This document shows positions 1-8,817 of a DNA stretch of 18,980 nt, in pieces; position 1 is the stretch's first letter, and each line of letters begins with the position of its first letter. The stretch comes from Spirochaetia bacterium (GTDB taxonomy: Bacteria > Spirochaetota > Spirochaetia > Sphaerochaetales > Sphaerochaetaceae), in contig SABI01000021.1 in the NCBI GenBank assembly GCA_009929055.1, forward strand, positions 1 through 18,980. Reading direction: 5' to 3'. The notes under the pieces are model-generated. The model searched no databases. It was not told the DNA's origin and saw nothing but the letters and a program-made list of their open reading frames with translations. Made by a program: the position numbers and the translations under genes.

Positions 1-863
1 GCCCAACAACTTATAGCTACTGATACAGGAAGACCAGCAATGTGGGTTCCCATATATTCTACACTTGCCCATAAAGCAGTAAGAGGACCACCGAACCCAC
101 CTGGTCCTATGTTAGTTGTTTGGAGCTCTAATAGGAGCTCTTTCTCAAATTCCCTATACTTTGGTTCTGCATGATAACTGCCAACATCTCTAAGAAGGGC
201 CCTTTTAGCAAGGATGGCACTCATTTCACTCGAGCCGCCAAGACCAACTCCCACGACTATAGGGGGACACGGTTTTCCTCCAGCTTCTTTTACCATCTGA
301 AGAATTACCCCAATAACATCTTTGGCAGTACTTGTAGGATTAAGCATTTTTGTTGCGCTACAATTTTCACTTCCAAACCCTTTTAGGAGGAAATGAAGAG
401 AAAGGGCTCCCTCTTTTTGAGTCCCATAGTGGATAACAAAGGGGAGGTTATTAAGAGTATTTTTTCTCACAAAAAGGGGCTCTTCTACGATAGAATAACG
501 GAAATGTCCTTCCTCTATTGCCTTTGTGGCTCCTTCGGTAACTGCTTTTTCTACGTCTAACATCGAAAAAGATGCTTTTGGTCCAATATCTGCAAAAGCA
601 ATTAGCATTCCCGTATCTTGACACATGGGGGTCTGCTTAGAAGAAGAAATATCTAGATTTTTTAAAATCATAGTGAGAACTAAAAGGGAAGCTTCTAATT
701 GTTTAGATTCTTTTGATTCTTTCTCGCTCCTTTTTAATGCTTCACTATAAGAATCCTTCATAGAAACAAGGGCCTGCAGGAGAGGTTTCTCTAGTTGAGT
801 CGATGCGAGAATTAATGCATTTTGTATCGAAGAAACTAATTCACTATAGATTTTTTGATTCAA
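1..863 (-). CDS. Class I fumarate hydratase / tartrate dehydratase alpha region, 3' end cut by window
   Basis: This is an iron-sulfur hydro-lyase that probably interconverts fumarate and malate in the cytoplasm. I translated 287 codons from a TTG at 863-861; the frame stays open to the window edge. Three cysteines lie where the class I family places its [4Fe-4S] ligands: C81 in MCQDTG, C199 in GGKPCPP, and C286 in the last visible residues (AISCW). The family blocks GVGLGGSSE and TTNIGPGGFGG are also present. The visible length nearly equals a separate alpha subunit (about 300 residues), so I cannot tell whether the beta part is a second gene or fused, as in single-chain FumA. The TTG start overlaps the VanZ stop and has AAGGAG six bases upstream; no in-frame ATG lies nearby. 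Fumarase rather than tartrate dehydratase is inferred, not seen. Confidence 0.88.
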   Translation of the reverse strand, partial: MNQKIYSELVSSIQNALILASTQLEKPLLQALVSMKDSYSEALKRSEKESKESKQLEASLLVLTMILKNLDISSSKQTPMCQDTGMLIAFADIGPKASFSMLDVEKAVTEGATKAIEEGHFRYSIVEEPLFVRKNTLNNLPFVIHYGTQKEGALSLHFLLKGFGSENCSATKMLNPTSTAKDVIGVILQMVKEAGGKPCPPIVVGVGLGGSSEMSAILAKRALLRDVGSYHAEPKYREFEKELLLELQTTNIGPGGFGGPLTALWASVEYMGTHIAGLPVSVAISCW

Positions 864-1285
864 TTCAGGCTCCTTCTTTGAAGAATAAAAAGTAATAATA
901 ACCCAAGAATAATTCCGAGAACTCCCCCTATACTATTAAAGAGAAGATCTAAGAATTCTCTACTTCGGCTAAATAAAGGTTGTACAATCTCAATAAGAAA
1001 GCCAATAGTAAAGACAACAAAAAAAGTAACTATAATCCTTCTCATATTACTATATAGATATTCTTTTAATGTCCAAATCCCTTCAATTTTAGCTAAGGCA
1101 ATACTAATTGTCCCCGAAACACCTACATAGGCAATCAGGTGCATAATTTTATCACTAAAGGGGAATAATGAGAGGGGCTTTGCTAGGTCAGAGGAAGGAA
1201 GAAGAGATAATATTGTAACTAACAAGGTAATAAGAGGGCTCACTAGACGGGCAAATACTTGTAGATACATAACCTTTTTTTTCAC
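860..1285 (-). CDS. VanZ-like small membrane protein
   Basis: This 141-residue hydrophobic protein has about four membrane segments (roughly residues 10-28, 46-66, 82-101 and 116-136). It matches the VanZ-like family through DKIMHLIAYVGVSG near residue 45 and a later E-x2-Q-x5-R-x3-D-x3-N-x2-G pattern (EIVQPLFSRSREFLDLLFN), which is the usual signature. VanZ itself is tied to teicoplanin resistance, but most family members have no known role, and nothing here suggests an antibiotic-resistance operon. The start is GTG at 1285-1283, fused to the upstream stop as GTGA, with GGAGAG about eight bases upstream. An ATG five codons in is a weaker alternative. Confidence 0.75.
   Translation of the reverse strand: MKKKVMYLQVFARLVSPLITLLVTILSLLPSSDLAKPLSLFPFSDKIMHLIAYVGVSGTISIALAKIEGIWTLKEYLYSNMRRIIVTFFVVFTIGFLIEIVQPLFSRSREFLDLLFNSIGGVLGIILGLLLLFILQRRSLN
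870..875 (-). promoter_or_regulatory. Shine-Dalgarno deciding the TTG start of the fumarase gene
   Basis: AAGGAG on the minus strand lies six bases before the TTG at 863-861. The first in-frame ATG is 34 codons later and inside the conserved region, so this site decides the start. It lies inside the end of the VanZ-like gene, which suggests translational coupling. Confidence 0.6.
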
Positions 1286-2283
1286 TTAATCCACTCTCCT
1301 TGATATACATGTTGTTCTTTCATACTCTTTTCTAGAGATTGCAAAAAATATCCTTTATCAGGGAAATCTCTAGGAGCAGCAAGTCTATGCTTGGGAGTAT
1401 CACTCACAAGGCGCTGAATTACAATATCTTTAGGGATGTGGGTGAGAAATAGTATTGTGTTATACAAATGGTCTGCCATATCCGGAACTTCAACTTCTCC
1501 CCTTTTATACGCTTCATAGAGCTTTGTACCTGCTACTACATGTAAATTATGAATCTTAACTGCATCACTCTCTACTTCCCTTATAAGAGAAGCTGTTCTT
1601 AGTATATGTTGATCTGTTTCTCCAGGAATCCCTAATATGATATGGGTCGAGACTTCAATACCTCCCCCCTTAAGGAGAGAGACAGCACGTTTATAATCTT
1701 CTACTGTGTGTCCCCTATTAAGATATTTCAGCGACTCTTCATTTCCACTTTGGAGTCCTAGCTCTACCCACACACTCATAACTTTTTTCTTATACGAAAG
1801 GAGTAGATCAACAACATCATGCGTAATACAGTCTGGTCGAGTTGAAATAATGAGTTCCACATACTCTCCACTACTTAATGCTCGATCATAAAGCATTTTT
1901 AAGTGCTCAACAGTATCGAATGTATTGGTATATGCTTGGAAATAAATACTTCTTTTCGTTGAAGGAAAGCGAGTGTCGAGATAGGCTTTCCCTTTGAGAA
2001 TCTGCTCATCAATGGCACTAAGACGTGTAGCCATACTATCATCAAAAGGGTGAGGAATTTTATTGTCGATATCTTTTTCAAATGAGCTCTTACGGGTAAA
2101 ATTACTCTCGTGTGTCCTTAAATAGACAGAGGAAGAGCCTAATGCATCACAATAAATACATCCCCCCGAGTGTTTACTTGAGCGATGAGGGCAGGTAAAA
2201 CCTCCATCTATTCCAATTCGATATACTTTAGTCCCATATCTATTTAATAAATAGACGGTATAGTCATTCCACCTTGTATACAT
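1282..2283 (-). CDS. Radical SAM protein, TIGR01212 (YhcC-like) family
   Basis: This 333-residue protein is predicted to bind a [4Fe-4S] cluster and S-adenosylmethionine in the cytoplasm. The cluster motif is C31-x10-C42-x2-C45, within a GIDGGFTCP...GGCIYC block characteristic of the YhcC/TIGR01212 group rather than the common CxxxCxxC spacing. Later family blocks include YFQAYTNTF (near residue 115), the region around STRPDCI, ELGLQSGNEESL, and GGIEVSTHIILGIPGET, which is the SAM-contacting strand region. The substrate is unknown; relation to Elp3-type enzymes is family knowledge only. The ATG overlaps the stop of the patatin gene by one base (TGATG). The gene is probably made from the same transcript as fmt and the patatin gene. 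Confidence 0.88.
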   Translation of the reverse strand: MYTRWNDYTVYLLNRYGTKVYRIGIDGGFTCPHRSSKHSGGCIYCDALGSSSVYLRTHESNFTRKSSFEKDIDNKIPHPFDDSMATRLSAIDEQILKGKAYLDTRFPSTKRSIYFQAYTNTFDTVEHLKMLYDRALSSGEYVELIISTRPDCITHDVVDLLLSYKKKVMSVWVELGLQSGNEESLKYLNRGHTVEDYKRAVSLLKGGGIEVSTHIILGIPGETDQHILRTASLIREVESDAVKIHNLHVVAGTKLYEAYKRGEVEVPDMADHLYNTILFLTHIPKDIVIQRLVSDTPKHRLAAPRDFPDKGYFLQSLEKSMKEQHVYQGEWIK

Positions 2284-4583
2284 CAGCGAACCTCAACAAA
2301 TAAGGCTGCATTAAGATTATTATCGAGGGCGAAACCAAAAAGTAAGTCTGTATTTCGAATTGAAAACCCTAATCCAACAGTTCCTACAAGATCTATATCG
2401 TGGGAAAAATCAATACTAGGAGAAGTTTCAACTTCATACCTAGCTCCTTGATAGATATCGCTTGCCTCTTTACCTTGAAAACCAACTCGCACACTTGTTT
2501 TTAACACTACTGGTATAGGAGATTTCACAAACCAATGGAAATAAGAGAGGCCTCCGATTATCATATCTTTTACAATTAAGCTTGAAGGTATGGTAATAAT
2601 CCCATCAAACCCACCATAGCTGAAGTAGTCATCAACATGGGCACTCACTGAGTGAGTTGAGCCAGCTTTAAGATCTATGAGAAGAGAGTCATTGTATCCA
2701 AGGGGGAAGGCTTGTTTTACTCGAATATTAGCTTTATATCCAATCTTATTATCTATAAATAGGGTTCCTAAAAGATCAATACGTGTACCACGAGCAGGGA
2801 AAAGGGTAAACTTCTGATACGCATGCACCCCTGAGAACGTAATTGATGTACTGTTAAGAGAAGTAAAGGTAGAATCATTATTTCTATACCAGACTGATTC
2901 AAATTCAGCACTTATTCTACCAGTTGTATAGGGGGAAGCAAGGTATTCAAAGAAGAGAACAGGGGCAACATAATGGTCAGCACCATATTCGGTTAATGAT
3001 GGATTAGATGCATCAAACGCATGCAATGTTCCCCTTTGATATCTCCCTAATACTCCAAGTCGGTAGGAGTCGGCCCATGTATAGGCGATATCAGAAGTGA
3101 TTTCAAGGAAATCTTTTTCAGCTACATTAAAAGAAAATTCTAGATTGGGAATAATGAATTTATATGAATGAAAAGAAATAGTAAAATTGGGGTTAAAAAA
3201 GAAAGAGAAATTAGAATCAGGGGAATAGGTGAACGTAGTTGAACCAAACACCCCAATTCCAAAGCTATTATTTCTTTGTTCAAATTCCCTCGCATGGATA
3301 TTTAAAATTCCATGAGGAAGCCCACCAAAGTTATAGCGAATATTAGAAAGGCTATATGATACAGTTTCATATTGGTTAAGCTCTTTTTCTTCATTTAAGA
3401 GAAAATGTAAGTCATCAAGGGTTTCTTTACCTAAAAAGGATGAAGAGAATTTGTAATATTTCTTAATGGGGAAATCTCTTAACCCTAAGGAACTTTTTTC
3501 TACTGGGGTAAAAACAACTTTATCAATTTCTATTTCAGGTAAATAGAAATAAGAACCCTTCCTGTCAGGATTGACGGGAGAGCACTCTCTCATTGCACAG
3601 ATTTCTTCACTAAGGGCAGCAATTTTCTCTTCCATTTCAAGAGCACATGCTTCTCCAATCATCATAATTTCTTTAAAAGAAGGAAAAGCGAGGATTCCAT
3701 AGTCTTCTACTAACGGAGAGAATAAGAGATGAGCTTCAGGAATTTGGTCTACTACTGTATTCTTTGTGAGGATGATAGCAAGCTGACCAAGAATTGAAAC
3801 GAGTGAATTAAGATCATCTTTAGTAACTGTGTAATCAACTGCATTCACATCAACAGCAATGATTATGTCTGCTCCCATCTCTTTTGCCACATCTATAGGG
3901 AGGTTGTTTACAAGACCTCCGTCGATAATTAACTCTTCCTTTACAATAGCGGGAGAAAATATGCCCGGAATTGAGATACTTGCTCTAATACTTTTAACAA
4001 GGGATCCACTAGAGAAGACAACCTCTTCTCCAGTTACTAAATTTGTCCCCACACATCGAAAGGGGATGGGAAGATGATTAAAATTAGTAATAGAAGAGGT
4101 GTTCACAAGGGCAGAATTAAGCATTTCTAGAATTTTTTGATCCCCAATTAATCCACTTGCTTTTCCTATCCCCCTTGTATCAAATGTTAGATTAAAAATA
4201 TTGTCTCTGTGGTCTGCAAAACTAGAAATTATTGGCTTTTGAAAAGAGGCTGGAGAGACGGCAAAAAGCTCAACCATATCGTATGAGGCGATGAGCTCTC
4301 TCATATCTTTTGGTGAGTAGCCAGCTGCATACATTCCTCCCACAAGGGCACCCATGCTTGTTCCTACCACCATATCAATGGGGATATTATGCCTTTCAAG
4401 GGCTTCAATAATTGGAATATGGGCAAATCCTCTTGCTCCTCCACCAGAAAGGACAAGGGCGACTTTAACTTCTTCATTCCATTTATGTTCTATATCAATT
4501 GCCCCTAATTTAAAAGGCATAATTAATAAACACACAAGGATGATAGATACTCTTACCAAGGAACGTAACCTCTTATTTTTCAT
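2283..4583 (-). CDS. Patatin-like phospholipase with POTRA and BamA-type beta-barrel (PlpD/FplA-like)
   Basis: This 766-residue protein is a single-chain outer-membrane or secreted lipase. A signal peptide covers residues 1-28 (basic start, hydrophobic core, ending near KLGA). The patatin domain spans about 39-330: oxyanion motif GGGARG at 47-52, nucleophile Ser76 in GTSMG, and the dyad Asp221 in DGG. A POTRA-like segment (about 340-420) follows, then a C-terminal region rich in alternating polar and hydrophobic strands (about 430-766) resembling a BamA/Omp85 barrel. That order is the type Vd autotransporter layout. The final residues are ALFVEVR, so the usual terminal Phe/Trp of an outer-membrane strand is absent. 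The ATG is fused to the fmt stop as ATGA. The predicted reaction is phospholipid acyl hydrolysis; whether the lipase stays attached or is released cannot be seen. Confidence 0.88.
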   Translation of the reverse strand: MKNKRLRSLVRVSIILVCLLIMPFKLGAIDIEHKWNEEVKVALVLSGGGARGFAHIPIIEALERHNIPIDMVVGTSMGALVGGMYAAGYSPKDMRELIASYDMVELFAVSPASFQKPIISSFADHRDNIFNLTFDTRGIGKASGLIGDQKILEMLNSALVNTSSITNFNHLPIPFRCVGTNLVTGEEVVFSSGSLVKSIRASISIPGIFSPAIVKEELIIDGGLVNNLPIDVAKEMGADIIIAVDVNAVDYTVTKDDLNSLVSILGQLAIILTKNTVVDQIPEAHLLFSPLVEDYGILAFPSFKEIMMIGEACALEMEEKIAALSEEICAMRECSPVNPDRKGSYFYLPEIEIDKVVFTPVEKSSLGLRDFPIKKYYKFSSSFLGKETLDDLHFLLNEEKELNQYETVSYSLSNIRYNFGGLPHGILNIHAREFEQRNNSFGIGVFGSTTFTYSPDSNFSFFFNPNFTISFHSYKFIIPNLEFSFNVAEKDFLEITSDIAYTWADSYRLGVLGRYQRGTLHAFDASNPSLTEYGADHYVAPVLFFEYLASPYTTGRISAEFESVWYRNNDSTFTSLNSTSITFSGVHAYQKFTLFPARGTRIDLLGTLFIDNKIGYKANIRVKQAFPLGYNDSLLIDLKAGSTHSVSAHVDDYFSYGGFDGIITIPSSLIVKDMIIGGLSYFHWFVKSPIPVVLKTSVRVGFQGKEASDIYQGARYEVETSPSIDFSHDIDLVGTVGLGFSIRNTDLLFGFALDNNLNAALFVEVR

Positions 4584-5542
4584 ACTCCCAACTTTGATCC
4601 GATGATATGTGGATTTCCATTCACAAAAGAGGAAGCATCCATCTCTTTCTTTTTTGCTATTTGTACACGAGAGGCATATATAAACGCATCAGAGCAGGCT
4701 ATTTTCAACCCTTTCTTTTTATCGAAGCTAACAACTGTTCCAGGGGGCACTTCATTATTTACTTCTTTTCCAACTTCCCCTATAGGTAGGGAAACTCCTG
4801 CTAATATAAGCATCTCTCCATTAAACGTCGTAGAGGCTTTAGGCCATGGATAATAGGCTCTAATTTTTGCATGAATAGAGGCAGCTGAAGAGGCAAAATC
4901 TATTATTCCATCCTCTTTAGAGAGGAGCTGGGTAAATGTTGCTTCTTCTTCTTTTTGAACAACTTCTTTTTCTCTATAAGAGTCATATCCTTGTAGAGTG
5001 TTTACGATAAGAGAGGCAGCTAATGGAGCTACTTTACTTGCGAGGTCTTCACTATGTTCTTCTCCTGTTAATGGAAAAGAGATACTATTAAGGATGTTAC
5101 CACTATCTATCTCTTTGACAATTCTTTGGATGGAGATTCCAGTTTCTCTATCTTGATTTAAAATAGCATAGTGTAGAGGTGCACTTCCTCTATGAAGAGG
5201 AAGGAGAGATGGGTGAATATTCAAGGCATCTATAGAGAATAATTGTAAGAATTTAGGACCAAAATAGTGACTGGTAGCAAAACTAATTAATAAGTTTGGT
5301 GAATATGATGCAACTTGTTGTCGAATTTCTTTGTTGAGTCTATCTGCTTCAATTACTGTAATAGAATTCTCTAATGCAGCTTTCTTTACAGGAACAGGTA
5401 TCAACTCATGCCCTCTTTTGCCTGGTTTATCAGGGTGGGTGAGAACCGCAACTACTTCAAAATGTTTGTTCAATTCAAGCAAAGTGGGGACTGCTATTTC
5501 AGGGTTACCTGCGAACACAATGCGAAAAGGGAATGTATCCAT
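4580..5542 (-). CDS. fmt: Methionyl-tRNA formyltransferase
   Basis: This enzyme formylates Met-tRNA(fMet) from 10-formyl-tetrahydrofolate to make the initiator tRNA. It has 320 residues, close to the family length. Catalytic residues match the E. coli numbering: N108 and H110 in NIHPSLLPLHRGS, and D146 in KEIDSGNIL. The formyl-transferase fold begins with FRIVFAGNPE near residue 6, and a C-terminal oligonucleotide-binding-type domain starts near 205. AGGAGA precedes the ATG by about six bases. The gene follows def by 11 nt, so the enzyme that adds the formyl group and the one that removes it are made together. The 3' end overlaps the patatin start by four bases. Confidence 0.97.
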   Translation of the reverse strand: MDTFPFRIVFAGNPEIAVPTLLELNKHFEVVAVLTHPDKPGKRGHELIPVPVKKAALENSITVIEADRLNKEIRQQVASYSPNLLISFATSHYFGPKFLQLFSIDALNIHPSLLPLHRGSAPLHYAILNQDRETGISIQRIVKEIDSGNILNSISFPLTGEEHSEDLASKVAPLAASLIVNTLQGYDSYREKEVVQKEEEATFTQLLSKEDGIIDFASSAASIHAKIRAYYPWPKASTTFNGEMLILAGVSLPIGEVGKEVNNEVPPGTVVSFDKKKGLKIACSDAFIYASRVQIAKKKEMDASSFVNGNPHIIGSKLGV

Positions 5543-5553
5543 GTAATTCTCCT

Positions 5554-6057
5554 CTACACCCGTCTCTTATGCTTTCGGTTATAGGCTTTCACCAATTTCT
5601 CCCTTTCAATCTCCTCCATTCTATCAATAAAGAGAGTTCCTTGAAGGTGATCATATTCGTGTTGTATCACCCTCGCAAGAAGCCCTTCTGCTTTTAAGGT
5701 AAATGACTTACCTTTCACATCTTGTGCTTGAACAGTAACACTAAGGGGTCTTACTATATCGTAATACATTCCTGGAATGCTTAAACATCCCTCTTCATAA
5801 GAGCCTACTTCATGACTCATCTCTATGATCTCAGGATTAATAAAAGCAATCTTTTCGTTTGCTTTACGTGTATCAACTACAAAGAATCGTTTCAGAACCC
5901 CCACTTGTGGAGCCGCAAGTCCAATGCCATCAGCTTCTTCCATGGTTTCAAACATTGCATCAATGAGCATCGTAAGGGCAGAATCAAATTCTGTAACTCT
6001 CTTAGTTTTTTCGCGAAGTACTTCTTCGCCTAATGTATAAATATCTAACATATACAC
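5554..6057 (-). CDS. def: Peptide deformylase
   Basis: This metalloenzyme removes the formyl group from nascent N-terminal methionine. All three family motifs are present: GIGLAAPQVG (residues 44-53), EGCLS (89-93, metal ligand C91) and HEYDH (133-137, ligands H133 and H137, catalytic E134). The length of 167 is typical. The start is GTG at 6057, with AAGGA about six bases upstream; an in-frame ATG two codons later (MLDIYTLG) is also possible but lies about 12 bases from that site. The gene follows priA after a 31-nt gap, the widest in this operon, and precedes fmt. Confidence 0.96.
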   Translation of the reverse strand: MYMLDIYTLGEEVLREKTKRVTEFDSALTMLIDAMFETMEEADGIGLAAPQVGVLKRFFVVDTRKANEKIAFINPEIIEMSHEVGSYEEGCLSIPGMYYDIVRPLSVTVQAQDVKGKSFTLKAEGLLARVIQHEYDHLQGTLFIDRMEEIEREKLVKAYNRKHKRRV

Positions 6058-6088
6058 ATAATATCCTTATTCATTTAGAGGGTCAACT

Positions 6089-8056
6089 TCATAATATATG
6101 TAGAGGGTCTACATCTATTTCAAGATAGGTATTTCTTACCACTTTATGGTTATGTTGTATATATGAAACAACTTGTAATAGACTTTTCACATCTTTACTT
6201 CTTAGCATAAGATGAAAGCGCCAATTATTGTTTATTTTTTCTATTGGGCATTCACTTAGCCCGATAAGATCTACAACATCTTTTGGAAGGTGCTTTATTG
6301 CCGCTGTAGCAAGAGCTCCTATTGCATTGATCTCTTTTTCACACACAGCCTTCACTTTTCCCCTCACCACCATATTTACAAGACGACTATATGGGGGAAA
6401 CTGTGTCTCTTTTCGTACTTGGAGTTCAGTTTCATAAAAATCAGTAGGATTATTACTCGTTGCCATTTGAATTGCAAAGTTTTGAGCATGGTAGGTTTGA
6501 ACAATTACTTTCCCTTCGTTGTTATACCTTCCGCTCCTTCCACTTACTTGGAGAATAAGAGAAAAGGTTCGCTCTTGGGAGCGAAAATCGGGAAGGTTTA
6601 ATGCTGAGTCAGCTAATACAATCCCTACTAAGTCTACTTTAGGAAAATTAAGTCCTTTTGCCACCATTTGTGTCCCTAAAAGGATATCTATTTCTCCCTT
6701 TTGAAATCGATCAAGAATATCTTTTACTTCACCCTTCTTTTTACTCACATCAGCATCAATGCGACAAATTGTAGCATGAGGAAACTTTTTCTGAATCTCC
6801 TCTTCTACCATCTGAGTTCCAAACCCACCATACCCTACATCAAGAGAGCTACAGGTAGGGCACACTCTAATAGGCCTAGTTTTGTAGTTACAATAATGGC
6901 ATACCATGGTGTGTTCACTCTTATGATACGTGAGTGAAACAGAGCAATGGGGACAACTCATTTCATATCCACAGGAGTTGCAATGGAAAAAGTAAGAAAA
7001 TCCTCTTCTATTTAGAAATAAAATCACTTGTCTTTTGTTTAATAGAGTTTCTTTCATACGTTTCGATAATAATCTCGAAATCATCTCTTTTTCTTGTAGC
7101 ATATCGACAACAGTAACTTCGGGAAGATTTCCCCCAGAAACTCTCTCAGTAAGATTATGCCTTACAACTTGCCCCTCTTTCATCATTGCCCAAGCTTCTA
7201 AGGAGGGGGTAGCACTACCCATCACTATCTTAGAGTTATGAACAGAGGCAATCTTTTGAGCAACTTGACGAGCGTGGTAGCGAGGTGTGTTCCCCGCTTT
7301 ATAAGTTTGTTCGTGTTCCTCATCAATAATAATGAGCCCTAGATTGTGTATAGGGGCAAAAATTGCAGAGCGGGCCCCTATTATAATATCAACTTCTTTC
7401 CGTTGTATTCTTTTCCACTCTTTTAATCGTTGAGAGCCACTCATTTTTGAGTGGAGTATTGCAACTCTATTTTGGAAACGAGTAGAAAGCTGCGTAACAA
7501 GTTGGTAGGTAAGGGTAATTTCTGGAACAAGATAGATAACTTGCTTTCCTTGCTTGATTACATTTGTAGCAATATGGAAAAACACTTCAGTTTTCCCACT
7601 TCCTGTTATCCCATATAGATAGTGGAGAGATTCTTTTGAACTAAGCACCCCCTCAACAGCATTACGTTGATCATTACTGAGCTTATCTTCACTAATAGTT
7701 AAGGTTTCGTAATCTGCACCAAATGATTCATCAAGATCTTTCTCTCTCTTTTTTGAAGGAATCATTGCACTCAAGGCTTCTCCTTCACTACAGAAATAGA
7801 ATTTACTCATCCAAACAGCGAGTTTAATATGATAATGAGTAAATAAGGGTTCTTTGTCGACTACTTTGATAACATCTTTAATAGCATAGGAAGCCTCTTC
7901 AATCTCACTTATTACTTCTACGGTGAAAGCGGTAATTTCTTTGGTACCAAAAGGGACAACAACCCTCATTCCTACTTCAATATGAAGGAGAGTAGGATCA
8001 AAGGCATAGGTAAAGCGAGTAAAAAGTGGTTTTGCTACAACCACAGAGATATACAT
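6089..8056 (-). CDS. priA: Primosomal replication-restart helicase PriA
   Basis: This DNA helicase reloads the replisome at stalled forks. It has 655 residues, somewhat shorter than E. coli PriA (732). An N-terminal 3'-DNA-binding domain covers about 1-100. The helicase core shows Walker A GITGSGKT (149-156), DEEH (245-248) and GSATPS (280-285). The zinc module has eight cysteines in four pairs (359/362, 368/371, 386/389, 399/402), typical of PriA. Helicase motif V/VI regions include GTQMVAKGLNFP and QVSGRSGR. I chose the ATG at 8056, fused to the upstream stop as TGATG and about six bases after GGGGAG; a TTG one codon earlier is possible but too close to that site. Confidence 0.97.
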   Translation of the reverse strand: MYISVVVAKPLFTRFTYAFDPTLLHIEVGMRVVVPFGTKEITAFTVEVISEIEEASYAIKDVIKVVDKEPLFTHYHIKLAVWMSKFYFCSEGEALSAMIPSKKREKDLDESFGADYETLTISEDKLSNDQRNAVEGVLSSKESLHYLYGITGSGKTEVFFHIATNVIKQGKQVIYLVPEITLTYQLVTQLSTRFQNRVAILHSKMSGSQRLKEWKRIQRKEVDIIIGARSAIFAPIHNLGLIIIDEEHEQTYKAGNTPRYHARQVAQKIASVHNSKIVMGSATPSLEAWAMMKEGQVVRHNLTERVSGGNLPEVTVVDMLQEKEMISRLLSKRMKETLLNKRQVILFLNRRGFSYFFHCNSCGYEMSCPHCSVSLTYHKSEHTMVCHYCNYKTRPIRVCPTCSSLDVGYGGFGTQMVEEEIQKKFPHATICRIDADVSKKKGEVKDILDRFQKGEIDILLGTQMVAKGLNFPKVDLVGIVLADSALNLPDFRSQERTFSLILQVSGRSGRYNNEGKVIVQTYHAQNFAIQMATSNNPTDFYETELQVRKETQFPPYSRLVNMVVRGKVKAVCEKEINAIGALATAAIKHLPKDVVDLIGLSECPIEKINNNWRFHLMLRSKDVKSLLQVVSYIQHNHKVVRNTYLEIDVDPLHIL

Positions 8057-8817
8057 CAACTACTCCCCTTTCTCTTGATTGGAAGGTTGAGGAACCCAGC
8101 TAACATTTGTAAATCTTGCCACACAGCTCCTTTTAAGCTCTCATTTCTTAGTACTGCTGAGGGATGATAAGTAACCAACAAAGGAATTGAATGATAATTA
8201 TAGAACTGTCCCCTTAAAGAAGAAAGAGTTCCCTTTTTTCCTAGGATATGGTTAGAAGCTACTTTCCCTAAGCACAGGATTGCTTCTGGTTTAATAAGGG
8301 CAATTTGTTTTTCAAGAAAAGGGAAACACGTCGTTAATTCAGAATTCTCTGGGTCTCTATTTAATGGGGGTCTACACTTTACTACATTTGTAATAAACAC
8401 ATTCTCCTTTCGGTTTAAAGAAATTGCCTTAAGCCAGCTCTCTAAATATACACCCGCTTCTCCTACAAAAGGAATCCCTGCTACATCTTCTGACCCACCC
8501 GGCCCTTCTCCAATAATCATCACCTTTGCATTAATAACCCCTTCTCCAGGTACCGCATGCGTCCTTTTCTCACTTAAAGGACATCTAGAGCAGCTTTTAA
8601 TTAAAGAGGCAAGTTGATGAATATTAGAAATTTCTATTGTTTCTATGAATTGATCTTTTGGTTCTTTTATCACAGATTGAACATAACTAGAGAAATCTGG
8701 GATATCCTGTGACTCTCCTTTATCCCCAACATACTGCTCAACTTCATCATAAAAGTTCCACATGTTTATAAGGTTGTGGTGTAATCTTTCTCTTTTCTCT
8801 TGTGTCTCATGATCCAT
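8056..8817 (-). CDS. Family 4 uracil-DNA glycosylase with [4Fe-4S] cluster
   Basis: This enzyme removes uracil from DNA as the first step of base-excision repair. The four cluster cysteines of families 4 and 5 are present: C76 and C79 in CSRC, C148 in VVKCRPP and C164 in TTCFPFLE. Motif 1 reads GEGPGGSED (103-111), where most family 4 members have GEAPG, followed by GIPFVGEAG; the C-terminal DNA-binding motif is HPS in TYHPSAVLRN. About 65 residues precede the first cysteine. This acidic N-terminal extension is longer than in minimal family members, and its role is unknown. The ATG overlaps the truA end by 11 nt; the ribosome site (AGGAT) is weak and spaced about nine bases, which fits coupling. 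Base repair and PriA fork restart sit side by side here. Confidence 0.93.
   Translation of the reverse strand: MDHETQEKRERLHHNLINMWNFYDEVEQYVGDKGESQDIPDFSSYVQSVIKEPKDQFIETIEISNIHQLASLIKSCSRCPLSEKRTHAVPGEGVINAKVMIIGEGPGGSEDVAGIPFVGEAGVYLESWLKAISLNRKENVFITNVVKCRPPLNRDPENSELTTCFPFLEKQIALIKPEAILCLGKVASNHILGKKGTLSSLRGQFYNYHSIPLLVTYHPSAVLRNESLKGAVWQDLQMLAGFLNLPIKRKGSS

Noticed and set aside
171..386. Plus-strand 71-codon frame near the window start
   Set aside because: It is antisense to the class I fumarase reading frame, whose three Fe-S cysteines and family motifs are all visible on the minus strand.
860..1285. Interpreting the VanZ-like gene as antibiotic resistance
   Set aside because: There are no vanH/A/X/S/R genes nearby, and the VanZ-like fold is common in proteins of unknown function.
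6076..6109. Direct repeat TAGAGGGTC at 6076-6084 and 6101-6109, at the end of priA and upstream of def
   Set aside because: It is only nine bases, the second copy encodes priA residues, and there is no symmetry or further copy that I noticed. Chance is the simplest explanation.
6290..6601. 103-codon plus-strand frame opposite priA
   Set aside because: The opposite strand encodes intact PriA helicase motifs; this frame gives low-complexity translation with no start signal.
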